Positions 54,254-61,099 of a stretch of 64,000 bases of DNA are shown in pieces. Positions within the stretch are counted from its first letter, which is position 1. Each line of letters opens with the position of its first letter. A program made the translations under genes and the position numbers. The DNA lies in the NCBI RefSeq assembly GCF_902809835.1, contig NZ_CADDWM010000009.1:62001-126000 (forward strand), written 5' to 3'. The notes under the pieces were generated by a model. That model ran no database searches and was not told the DNA's origin. It saw only the letters and a list, made by a program, of their open reading frames with translations. The stretch is from Agromyces sp. Marseille-P2726. Lineage in GTDB: Bacteria > Actinomycetota > Actinomycetes > Actinomycetales > Microbacteriaceae.

Positions 54254-54957
54254 CGGATCGCACCTATCTCATCGTCGGCGGCTGCGCGGGCATCGGGCTC
54301 GAACTCGCACGGGATCTCGTCGCCGGAGGTGACCGGGTCGTCGTCACCAGCCGCAAGCAGGGCACTGCCGACGAGATCGCCGGGGAGCTGGGTGAACGCG
54401 CGTCGGGGGTGGCCGTCGACCTCTCCGAACCGACGGAGATCGCCGGCTCCCTCGCCGGAGTCGGCCGACTCGCGGGAATCGTGTTCACGGCCATCGAACG
54501 GGACTCGAACACGATCCGCGAGTACGACATCGCGATGGCGACGCGGCTGATCACGCTGAAGCTCATCGGATACACCGAGACCGTCCACGTGCTGCTCGAC
54601 CGGCTCGAGCCGTCGGTCGACACGGGCATCGTGCTGTTCGGAGGCCGTGCGAAGGATGCGCCGTATCCCGGCTCGACGACCGTCTCGACCATCAACGGCG
54701 GGGTCGAGGGGCTCATGAACACGCTGGCGCTCGAGCTGGCGCCGATCCGCGTCAACGCGCTGCATCCGGGGATCGTCGGCGACAGCCCGTACTGGAGGGA
54801 GAAGCCGGCCGGCGTGCTGTCGGGCTACGAGAGCCGCACGCCCGGTGGCCGGCTGGTGAGCATGGAGGACGTGGTGGATGCCGCGAAGTTCCTGCTCTTC
54901 AACCGGGGCGTCTCGGCGCACAGCCTCAACATCGATCGCGGGTGGCGGATCACCTGA
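54250..54957 (+). CDS. SDR-family protein lacking the Tyr-x3-Lys active site
   Basis: A 235-residue Rossmann-fold protein. The nucleotide-binding motif is present (YLIVGGCAGIGLELARDL). The C-terminal part aligns well with classical SDRs (EGLMNTLALELAPIRVNALHPGIVGDSP). However, where YxxxK is expected the sequence reads VSTINGG, so the catalytic Tyr and Lys are replaced by Val and Asn. It may be a non-catalytic binder or use other residues. The ATG overlaps the bicupin stop. Confidence 0.87.
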   Translation: MTDRTYLIVGGCAGIGLELARDLVAGGDRVVVTSRKQGTADEIAGELGERASGVAVDLSEPTEIAGSLAGVGRLAGIVFTAIERDSNTIREYDIAMATRLITLKLIGYTETVHVLLDRLEPSVDTGIVLFGGRAKDAPYPGSTTVSTINGGVEGLMNTLALELAPIRVNALHPGIVGDSPYWREKPAGVLSGYESRTPGGRLVSMEDVVDAAKFLLFNRGVSAHSLNIDRGWRIT

Positions 54958-54983
54958 TCGCCGGGCCCGGAGGCCACCGCGCG

Positions 54984-55286
54984 TCAGACCTCGTAGTCGA
55001 CGACGGCCTTCTCGGTGACGAGCCGGGCGACGACCGTCTGGAGCACGTGCACGTGGCGAGGGTCGGCCTGGTAGGCCGCGAGCGCCTCCCACGAGTCGTG
55101 TTCGCTCACGAGGGCTGCGTGCCAGTGGAATCCGATGCCGCTGCCGTCGGCGTCCACCCGCAGTGACCGAACGCCGGGAATCGAATCGGACAGCGGCACG
55201 AGCGACGCGGTGAGTTCGGAGACCGCCGCGGCGCGCGCGGCTTCATCGTCGCCGGCCAGGGCGAACAGCACGATGTGACGGATCAC
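54984..55286 (-). CDS. Dabb (stress-responsive A/B barrel) domain protein
   Basis: A 100-residue dimeric alpha-beta barrel protein. It begins VIRHIVLFALAGDDEAAR, then SIPGVRSLRVDADGSG, WHAALVSEHDSWEALAAYQADPRHV (cited in part) and ends VTEKAVVDYEV, the Dabb pattern. I chose GTG at 55286, with GAGGAG five bases upstream. Dabb proteins range from cyclases to small catabolic enzymes. It is transcribed divergently from the M24 gene across operator site B. Confidence 0.88.
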   Translation of the reverse strand: MIRHIVLFALAGDDEAARAAAVSELTASLVPLSDSIPGVRSLRVDADGSGIGFHWHAALVSEHDSWEALAAYQADPRHVHVLQTVVARLVTEKAVVDYEV

Positions 55287-55333
55287 GCGAACTCCTCGGA
55301 CGGCATCTTCCGACGATACTACGGAGGGCGAGG

Positions 55334-55353
55334 ACTGTTCAGTTATGCTGAAC
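55334..55353. promoter_or_regulatory. Operator site B (Dabb/M24 divergent promoter)
   Basis: ACTGTTCAGT-TATG-CTGAAC, continued by AG to make CTGTTCAG-N5-CTGAACAG. The spacer forms TATGCT (55344-55349), a good -10 for the M24 gene, so a bound repressor would block it. Confidence 0.75.
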
Positions 55354-55400
55354 AGTGCAGCCCAGTTCGCGAAGCATTCCAGCGTGACAGGAGGAGCCCG

Positions 55401-56783
55401 ATGAAGAGCACCGGCACGACAGGCACGAACGCGGTCGATTGGGAGGCGCGCGTCGACATGGAGCGCCTGCGCGATGATCGCCTGGCGAGGTTGAAGGCCG
55501 AGCTCGATCGGTCCGACCTGGGCGCGCTGCTCGCGTTCGACTTCTCGAACATCCGGTACATGACGGCGACGCATATCGGCACGTGGGCGATGGACAAGCT
55601 GATCCGATTCAGCCTGCTCACCCGCAATACCGACCCGATCTCGTGGGACTTCGGTTCGGCGGCCAAGCACCACAAGCTCTACAACCCGTGGCTCGACGTG
55701 ACGTCGGCCGAGCTCGACGCCGACCCGAACGCGCCGCACGAGGGCGCGAAGCGGCCGCGACTCGAGAGCGGCGCTCGCGCGGGCATCTCGACGCTGCGCG
55801 GCGCGTTCCCGCCCGAAGCGGGAATCGCCGAAGACGTGGCGAAGAAGGTCAAGCGCGAGCTCGAGAAGTTCGGGCTGGCCGACCAGCCGCTCGGTGTCGA
55901 CGTGATCGAGCTGCCCATCCTGTTCGCCCTCCAGCGCGAGGGCATCGAGGTGGTCGACGGGCAGCAGGTGTTCATGGAGGCGCGCCGCATCAAGACCGGC
56001 GACGAGATCCGCCTGCTCACCCAGGCGGCGTCGATGGTGGATGCCGCGTACGAGGAGCTCTATCGATTCCTCCGGCCCGGCGTGCGCGAGAACGAGGCCG
56101 TCGGCCTGGTCGCGAAGACCCTGTACGACCTCGGCTCGGAGTACGTCGAGGGCGTGAACGCGATCTCGGGTGAGCGGTGCTCGCCGCACCCGCACGTGTT
56201 CAGCGACCGGCTGATCCGGCCGGGCGACCCGGCGTTCTTCGACATCCTGCACAGCTTCAACGGGTATCGCACGTGCTACTACCGCACCTTCGCCGTCGGC
56301 TCGGCGAGCGCGGCGCAGCGCGACGCGTACGCGAGGGCGCGGGAGTACATGGACCGCGCGATCGCCCTCGTGAAGCCCGGTGTCACGACGGCCGACATCG
56401 TCGAGGTGTGGCCGAAGGCCGAGGAGTTCGGATTCCCCGACGAGGAGGCCGCCTTCGCCCTGCAGTACGGGCACGGCGTCGGCCTGTCGATCTGGGAGAA
56501 GCCGATCTTCTCCCGACTGACCTCGCTCGACCATCCCGAGGAGATCCAGGAGGGCATGCTGTTCGCCCTCGAGACGTACTGGCCCTCGGCCGACGGCTGG
56601 GGCGCCGCGCGCATCGAGGAGGAGGTCGTGGTGACGGCCGACGGCTGCGAGGTCATCACGAAGTTCCCCGCCGAGGAGTTGCTCGTCGCCGGGCAGCGAT
56701 ACTACTCGGTGGGCGGACCGCTCGACCTCACGCGCGACTCGCAGTCGCACCTCAACACCACGTGGGGCCGCGGGGAGGGCTGA
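55401..56783 (+). CDS. M24/creatinase-fold protein with altered metal site
   Basis: A 460-residue pita-bread-fold protein. The N-terminal creatinase domain has LLAFDFSNIRYMTATHIGTW and SWDFGSAAKH, reminiscent of the DddP-like branch. In the catalytic domain the His (QYGHGVGLSIWEKP) and two Glu (MLFALETYWP, ARIEEEVVVT) are kept. In FFDILHSFNGYRTCYYRTF the second metal-binding Asp is replaced by Cys, and HE of the usual GHGxGxxxHExP is WE. A normal dinuclear aminopeptidase is therefore unlikely. I chose the ATG at 55401 with GGAGG six bases upstream. Substrate unknown. Confidence 0.88.
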   Translation: MKSTGTTGTNAVDWEARVDMERLRDDRLARLKAELDRSDLGALLAFDFSNIRYMTATHIGTWAMDKLIRFSLLTRNTDPISWDFGSAAKHHKLYNPWLDVTSAELDADPNAPHEGAKRPRLESGARAGISTLRGAFPPEAGIAEDVAKKVKRELEKFGLADQPLGVDVIELPILFALQREGIEVVDGQQVFMEARRIKTGDEIRLLTQAASMVDAAYEELYRFLRPGVRENEAVGLVAKTLYDLGSEYVEGVNAISGERCSPHPHVFSDRLIRPGDPAFFDILHSFNGYRTCYYRTFAVGSASAAQRDAYARAREYMDRAIALVKPGVTTADIVEVWPKAEEFGFPDEEAAFALQYGHGVGLSIWEKPIFSRLTSLDHPEEIQEGMLFALETYWPSADGWGAARIEEEVVVTADGCEVITKFPAEELLVAGQRYYSVGGPLDLTRDSQSHLNTTWGRGEG

Positions 56784-58040
56784 TCACCCGGTGGCCTGGA
56801 GATGGCCGCGGCGCGCGGCGGCGAGTGCGAGCGCGACGGCTCCGAGCGTCGTGAGCGCGGCCATGGCACCGACGGCTCCGAAGCCCGCCCAGCCGTAGAC
56901 CGGCTCGGCGACGGCCGTCGCGATCGCCCCGCCCAGGAACGTCACCGCCATGAAGACCGTGTTCGCGCGTCCGCTCTGCTCGGGTGCCACCGAGGCCAGG
57001 GCGCGGGCCTGCGCGGAGACCTGTTCGCTGCTCATGCCGAAGGAGATGAGGAACAGGGCGACGACCGAGACCGCGAGCGCCTGAGGCGCGAGGGCGATCG
57101 CCGCCGTCCCGACGAGCAGGGCGCCCATCGAGACGGCGATCGACCGGCGCACTCCCACGACGGCGTGCAGGGGAGCGACGCCGATCGTGGCGACGCCGCC
57201 GAAGAGGCCGGCCAGTCCGAGCAGGGAAGCGGAGGTCACGGAGAGCCCGAGCTCACCGACCGCGTGCACGGTCGTCGTCGCCCAGACGGCGATGAACGCC
57301 GCGAAGCACAGGGCATGCATTCCCGACATGAGCCGGAGCGTCGCCGACGTCCGGACGATCCTGGGAATCGACGCCAGGATGCGACGGTACGCGGGTGGGT
57401 CCATCGGTCGATCGCGTGGTGCGAATCGGAGCGCCAGGGGAACCAGGGCGAGCATGAGCACGACGCTCACCCCGACGGCTCCTCGCCAGCCCAGCATCTC
57501 GGCGAGCGCACCGAGGGCCGTGCGAACGGTGAAGAGCCCGACGATGAACGACCCGAGGAGCACGGCGGCCGTGCGGGCTCGCAGGGCGGGTGGAGCGAGG
57601 CGGAGCGCGGCGGCGACGAGGAGCTGCCCGATCGTGGCCGTCGAGCCGGCGATGAAGCACATGACGACGTAGAACCAGTAGGCAGGGGCGAGCGCCGCTC
57701 CGACGAGCGCGAGCGCCGTGGCGATCAGCTGCACCGTCACCTGCGACCGGGCGGCGAACCGGTCGCCGAGCGAGACGAGGAACACGATGCCGATCGCGTA
57801 GCCGGCCTGCACCGCGGTGGTGGCGGCCGCCGAGGCGTCGATGGGAATGCCGAACTCCTCGGCGACGAGGGTCTGGATCGGCTGCGGGATGTAGATGACC
57901 GCGACGCCGCTCGCCGCGATGACCGCCATGGCGGCGACGCGTCGTCCCCAGCGATCGGGCGCCGAACCGGCCTCTTCCGGCGTTGGTGCCGAGCTTGCAG
58001 TCGTGGCGGGCCTCCGATCGCAGCGTGATGCTCGGTACAA
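56784..58040 (-). CDS. MFS transporter
   Basis: A 418-residue major facilitator with about 12 membrane helices. The segment SLGDRFAARSQV after helix 2 is the A-motif equivalent, and RALASVAPEQSGRANTVFMAV resembles the conserved loop of YnfM-type exporters/importers. The start is uncertain: TTG at 58040 opens the frame; the first helix begins at VAAMAVIAASGVAV about 35 residues on. It is divergent from the XRE-cupin gene and abuts the M24 gene. Direction of transport and substrate are unknown; context suggests uptake of the regulon's substrate. Confidence 0.88.
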   Translation of the reverse strand: MYRASRCDRRPATTASSAPTPEEAGSAPDRWGRRVAAMAVIAASGVAVIYIPQPIQTLVAEEFGIPIDASAAATTAVQAGYAIGIVFLVSLGDRFAARSQVTVQLIATALALVGAALAPAYWFYVVMCFIAGSTATIGQLLVAAALRLAPPALRARTAAVLLGSFIVGLFTVRTALGALAEMLGWRGAVGVSVVLMLALVPLALRFAPRDRPMDPPAYRRILASIPRIVRTSATLRLMSGMHALCFAAFIAVWATTTVHAVGELGLSVTSASLLGLAGLFGGVATIGVAPLHAVVGVRRSIAVSMGALLVGTAAIALAPQALAVSVVALFLISFGMSSEQVSAQARALASVAPEQSGRANTVFMAVTFLGGAIATAVAEPVYGWAGFGAVGAMAALTTLGAVALALAAARRGHLQATG

Positions 58041-58042
58041 CT

Positions 58043-58071
58043 TTGCCCGAGACCCACGCGCGGTGTACAGT
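58043..58071 (+). promoter_or_regulatory. Candidate promoter of the XRE-cupin regulator
   Basis: TTGCCC (58043-58048) and TACAGT (58066-58071) are 17 bases apart. The -10 lies inside operator site C, consistent with autorepression. Confidence 0.5.
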
Positions 58072-58081
58072 CACACTGAAT
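58062..58081. promoter_or_regulatory. Operator site C (XRE regulator/MFS divergent promoter)
   Basis: GGTGTACAGT-CACA-CTGAAT matches sites A and B at 7 of 10 left-arm and 5 of 6 right-arm positions with the same spacing. It is weaker, as is common for autoregulatory sites. Confidence 0.55.
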
Positions 58082-58139
58082 TCCAAGCGGGGGAACGGTG
58101 GAACTCCCGCCCCTGACCACCTTGACCGAGGAGTGATCC

Positions 58140-58874
58140 GTGCAACTCGATGTGGGCTCGGAGTTGCGTCGGGTCAGGGAGTCGCAGAAGCTCAGCCTGC
58201 GCACCGTGGCCTCGGCGGTCGGCGTCTCCGCGAGCCTGCTCTCCCAGGTCGAGACGGGAAAGACCCAGCCCTCGGTGAGCACGCTCTATGCGCTCGTCAA
58301 CTACCTTGGGATGTCGCTCGACGGCCTCCTCCGCACGGCCGCAGTGGAGGCCCAGGGCGACCCCGACGCGTCATCCGTGCCCTCCGCACCCTCGAATCAG
58401 GACCACCGGCGCACCGACGGCGTCGTGCAGCGCCGCGAGGACAACCCGGTCATCGAGATGGAGAACGGCGTGACGTGGGAGCGCCTGGCGGTCGGCGACA
58501 GCACGATCGCCGACGCGCTCATCGTCACGTACGGTCCCTCGGGGTCGTCTTCGGTCGAGGGCAAGATGATGCGGCACTCGGGCCTCGAGTACGGCGTGAT
58601 CCTCGAGGGGCGGCTCTCCCTGCAACTCGAGTTCGACACGTACGAGCTCGAGCCGGGCGATTCGCTGTGCTTCGACTCGAACCGGCCACACCGCTACGAC
58701 AACAGGACCGATCAGCCGGCGCGCGGCATCTGGTTCGTGATCGGCGGGAGGGAATCGGGTCACCAGTCGCTCGCCGACCTCGGGCGCGACCACCTCGGCG
58801 CGGCACGGTCGGTCGGAGGTGTGCTCGACGCGCTCCGGGCGATGCCGGCATCGCCTGCTACCGACCGCGAGTGA
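58140..58874 (+). CDS. XRE-family transcriptional regulator with C-terminal cupin domain
   Basis: A 244-residue regulator. The HTH_3 domain (residues ~5-65) has LRRVRESQKLSLRTVASAVG and SASLLSQVETGKTQPSVSTL. The C-terminal cupin_2 sensor (about 150-220) has GLEYGVILEGRLSLQLEFD and PGDSLCFDSNRPHRYDN. The start is GTG at 58140; GAGGAG lies 6-11 bases upstream. Members of this group repress small-molecule catabolic genes and are released by the substrate. Sites A-C are its probable operators. Its 3' end overlaps the convergent dehydrogenase gene by 17 bases. Confidence 0.93.
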   Translation: MQLDVGSELRRVRESQKLSLRTVASAVGVSASLLSQVETGKTQPSVSTLYALVNYLGMSLDGLLRTAAVEAQGDPDASSVPSAPSNQDHRRTDGVVQRREDNPVIEMENGVTWERLAVGDSTIADALIVTYGPSGSSSVEGKMMRHSGLEYGVILEGRLSLQLEFDTYELEPGDSLCFDSNRPHRYDNRTDQPARGIWFVIGGRESGHQSLADLGRDHLGAARSVGGVLDALRAMPASPATDRE

Positions 58875-59721
58875 CCTCGGCCATCGCGGACCAGTCGAGA
58901 TCCCTGAGCTCCTCGTCGGCGAGCGCCCGTTCGAAGCTGTCGCGAATCACCGGGGCCGTCGGCAGCGTGATCCCGCGTTCCTCGGCGAGCTCCTCGGCGA
59001 GGCTCAGGTCCTTGAGCCCGAGCGCCATCGAGAACCCGGCTGGGCGGTAGCGGCGCTCGGCGATCATGGGGCCGTAGCCGCTGTAGGCGACCGCGCCGAA
59101 CAACGAGTTGGTCGCGAGCTCCATGAACTCCGAGGCGTCGATGTCGTGTGCCTCGACGAGGCTGACGGACTCGGCCATCGCCTGCATGGCGTGGAGCAGC
59201 ATGAAGTTCATCGCGACCTTCGTCACGTTGGCGCGGCGAGGGCGCTCGCCGAATCGCCAGACCCGCACGCTCAGCGGCTGCAGGAACGGAGCGACCCGGT
59301 CGACGAGCTCGTCGGCGCCGGCCACCATGAGGTTGAGCTTGCCCGCTGCCGCGACGGACGGGCGGCCGAGCACGGGTGAGGCCACGTACCCGACACCGGC
59401 CTCCTGGTGCACCCGCTCGAGCCGGTCGGCTGCGGCCGCGCTGATGGACGCCGTGTTGACGTGGACGCGACCCGCCTCGCCGCGAAGGTTCTCGACCGTC
59501 AGCACGGCCTCGGCTGCCTCGTCGTTCGCGAGCATCGAGAACGAGATCGGAGCTCCGAGCGCTTCGGCGGCGCTCGAAGCGCGGGCTGCACCCGCCTCGA
59601 CGAGCGCATCGGCCGCCTGCGGCGAGCGGTTCCAGACGATCACGTCGTGCCCCGCCTCGACGAGCCGGCCGGCCATCGCCGAGCCCATGTTGCCGAGACC
59701 GAGGAATCCGAGACGAGCCAT
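58858..59721 (-). CDS. NAD(P)-dependent beta-hydroxyacid dehydrogenase (3-hydroxyisobutyrate dehydrogenase family)
   Basis: A 287-residue dehydrogenase. The N-terminal Rossmann motif is LGFLGLGNMGSAMAGRLVEAG. In the helical domain the catalytic Lys is in NVTKVAMNFML. Where substrate-binding DGPVSGG is usual the sequence reads VASPVLGRPSVAAAGKL, the variant of the NPDA2/imine-reductase-like group. It lies first in a leftward set with the GntR and VOC genes. Substrate not predictable. ATG at 59721; GGAAGG lies some ten bases upstream. Confidence 0.9.
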   Translation of the reverse strand: MARLGFLGLGNMGSAMAGRLVEAGHDVIVWNRSPQAADALVEAGAARASSAAEALGAPISFSMLANDEAAEAVLTVENLRGEAGRVHVNTASISAAAADRLERVHQEAGVGYVASPVLGRPSVAAAGKLNLMVAGADELVDRVAPFLQPLSVRVWRFGERPRRANVTKVAMNFMLLHAMQAMAESVSLVEAHDIDASEFMELATNSLFGAVAYSGYGPMIAERRYRPAGFSMALGLKDLSLAEELAEERGITLPTAPVIRDSFERALADEELRDLDWSAMAEVTRGR

Positions 59722-59779
59722 GATGCGGGTGCCTTCCTTCGTGGTTTCGTGAGCGTGCGATGGGATGCCGCGTGGCGGG

Positions 59780-60463
59780 TCATCCGGTCGGCGTGAAGAT
59801 CTCGGGGTGTGCGGCGAGCATCCGCCGGGTGCGGCGGATGTGCCCCTCGACGGTGTGCGCCGCACCCTCCACATCGCCGTCTCGGAGCGTCGCCACGATG
59901 TGACGGTGCTCGTCATGCACGATGCGCTGGGCGTGCACGTCGACGAGCATCGTGTACGCGCGGCGGTACTGCTGCGTGGTGTTCCAGAGCCGCCGGACCA
60001 GGTCGCCGAGCATCAGGGTCTCGCCGCCCGAGTAGCTCAGCATGTGGAACTCGCGGTCGAGCCGCAGGAACTCCACGACGTCCTCGGTCTCGGCCATCGC
60101 CCGGGCGAGCGCGTCCATCGCATCGAGGTCGTCGGCGGACAGGTGCGGCGCCGAGTAGTGCAGCAGCAGCGGTTCGAGCCGCTCCCGGGTCTGGTAGACC
60201 TCTTCGCACTCGCGCATGGTGAGCTGCGACACCCAGGCCCCGGAGTTCGCCACGAGGGTGACGAGGCCCTCGATCTCGAGCTCCTTCAGCGCCTCGCGCA
60301 CGGGCACACGGCTGGCGCCGAACCGCTCGGCGATCTCCTCCTGGCGCAGCCGCGACCCGGGGGGGAGCTCGCCGTGCGCGATCGCCTCGCGAATGCCGGC
60401 GGCCACCCGGCGGCTGGCCGAGCCGTCACGAGTCGCGGGGGCGAGCTGCCTGGCGGTGCTCAC
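59780..60463 (-). CDS. GntR-family (FadR/FCD-type) transcriptional regulator
   Basis: A 227-residue regulator. The winged-helix domain has GIREAIAHGELPPGSRLRQE and RFGASRVPVREALKELEIEGL. The FCD effector domain has the metal-site His residues in LDREFHMLSYSGG and IVHDEHRHIVATL. The GTG start overlaps the VOC stop (GTGA), so the two are co-translated. TGGATGCAAT motifs at the divergent promoter to the right are its likely operators. Confidence 0.93.
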   Translation of the reverse strand: MSTARQLAPATRDGSASRRVAAGIREAIAHGELPPGSRLRQEEIAERFGASRVPVREALKELEIEGLVTLVANSGAWVSQLTMRECEEVYQTRERLEPLLLHYSAPHLSADDLDAMDALARAMAETEDVVEFLRLDREFHMLSYSGGETLMLGDLVRRLWNTTQQYRRAYTMLVDVHAQRIVHDEHRHIVATLRDGDVEGAAHTVEGHIRRTRRMLAAHPEIFTPTG

Positions 60464-60984
60464 GCCGACGGATTCCTCGGGTCCCACAGCTTCACCCGGC
60501 TCGTCGCCTCGTAGGCCTTGCCGCTCGGGAAGCTCACCAGCTCGAACTGCATGCCCCACGGGCTGAGGAAGTACACCCACCGCTGCCCCTCGCTGGCGTT
60601 GCGGCTCGCGGTGGGCTCGCCGAGCACGCGCACCCCCTGCGCGCGCAGGTACTCGACGGCGGCGTCGAGATCGTCGACGTAGAAGGCCAGGTGGTGTCCG
60701 CCCAGGTCGCTGTTGCGGGGCTGGTCTCGCTGCCCGTCGGCCGGCTCCCACTCGAAGACCTCGAAGTTCGGGCCATGGTGGCACCGGTAGAACCGCAGCT
60801 CGCGCATCACCGAACGGGGGTGCACGTTCAGGTGCTCGGTCATCCAGTCATCGTCGCGCTCGAACGGCCCGAGCGTGTACACGTACTCGCAGCCGATCAC
60901 GTCGACGAAGAAGCGGTGCGCCTCATCGAGGTCGGGAACGGTGAAGCCGACATGCTCGGTGCCGCGAAGACCGGGGAGGGCCAT
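60460..60984 (-). CDS. VOC-superfamily (glyoxalase/extradiol dioxygenase fold) protein
   Basis: A 174-residue protein with two beta-alpha-beta-beta-beta modules. Likely metal ligands are His in GTEHVGFTVPD, His in GGHHLAFYVDD and Glu in GMQFELVSFP. The phrase ERDDDWMTEHLNVHPRSVM resembles the lyase-like VOC group rather than aromatic-ring dioxygenases. GAAGGGA lies seven bases before the ATG. It is the first gene of the leftward unit divergent from the E1/E2 genes. Confidence 0.88.
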   Translation of the reverse strand: MALPGLRGTEHVGFTVPDLDEAHRFFVDVIGCEYVYTLGPFERDDDWMTEHLNVHPRSVMRELRFYRCHHGPNFEVFEWEPADGQRDQPRNSDLGGHHLAFYVDDLDAAVEYLRAQGVRVLGEPTASRNASEGQRWVYFLSPWGMQFELVSFPSGKAYEATSRVKLWDPRNPSA

Positions 60985-61009
60985 GACGGGATCCCTTCAT
61001 TGCGATGAC

Positions 61010-61019
61010 TGGATGCAAT
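61010..61019. promoter_or_regulatory. Candidate GntR operator, copy 1
   Basis: TGGATGCAAT overlaps the likely transcription start of the VOC-GntR unit, whose -10 candidate TAGGAT lies at 61024-61019 on the minus strand. Confidence 0.55.
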
Positions 61020-61064
61020 CCTAGCCCAGAGGACCCCCGTTGCGGCATCCTTGAATGCAAATCA

Positions 61065-61093
61065 TTGTGATTGGATGCAATGACGTCTATGCT
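61065..61093 (+). promoter_or_regulatory. Candidate leaderless promoter of the E1 gene
   Basis: TTGTGA (61065-61070) and TATGCT (61088-61093) are 17 bases apart. The ATG at 61100 lies seven bases after the -10, so the transcript is probably leaderless. Confidence 0.6.
61072..61081. promoter_or_regulatory. Candidate GntR operator, copy 2
   Basis: TGGATGCAAT, identical to copy 1, lies between the -35 and -10 of the E1 promoter. The related TGAATGCAAA is at 61052-61061. Confidence 0.55.
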
Positions 61094-61099
61094 GACCGC

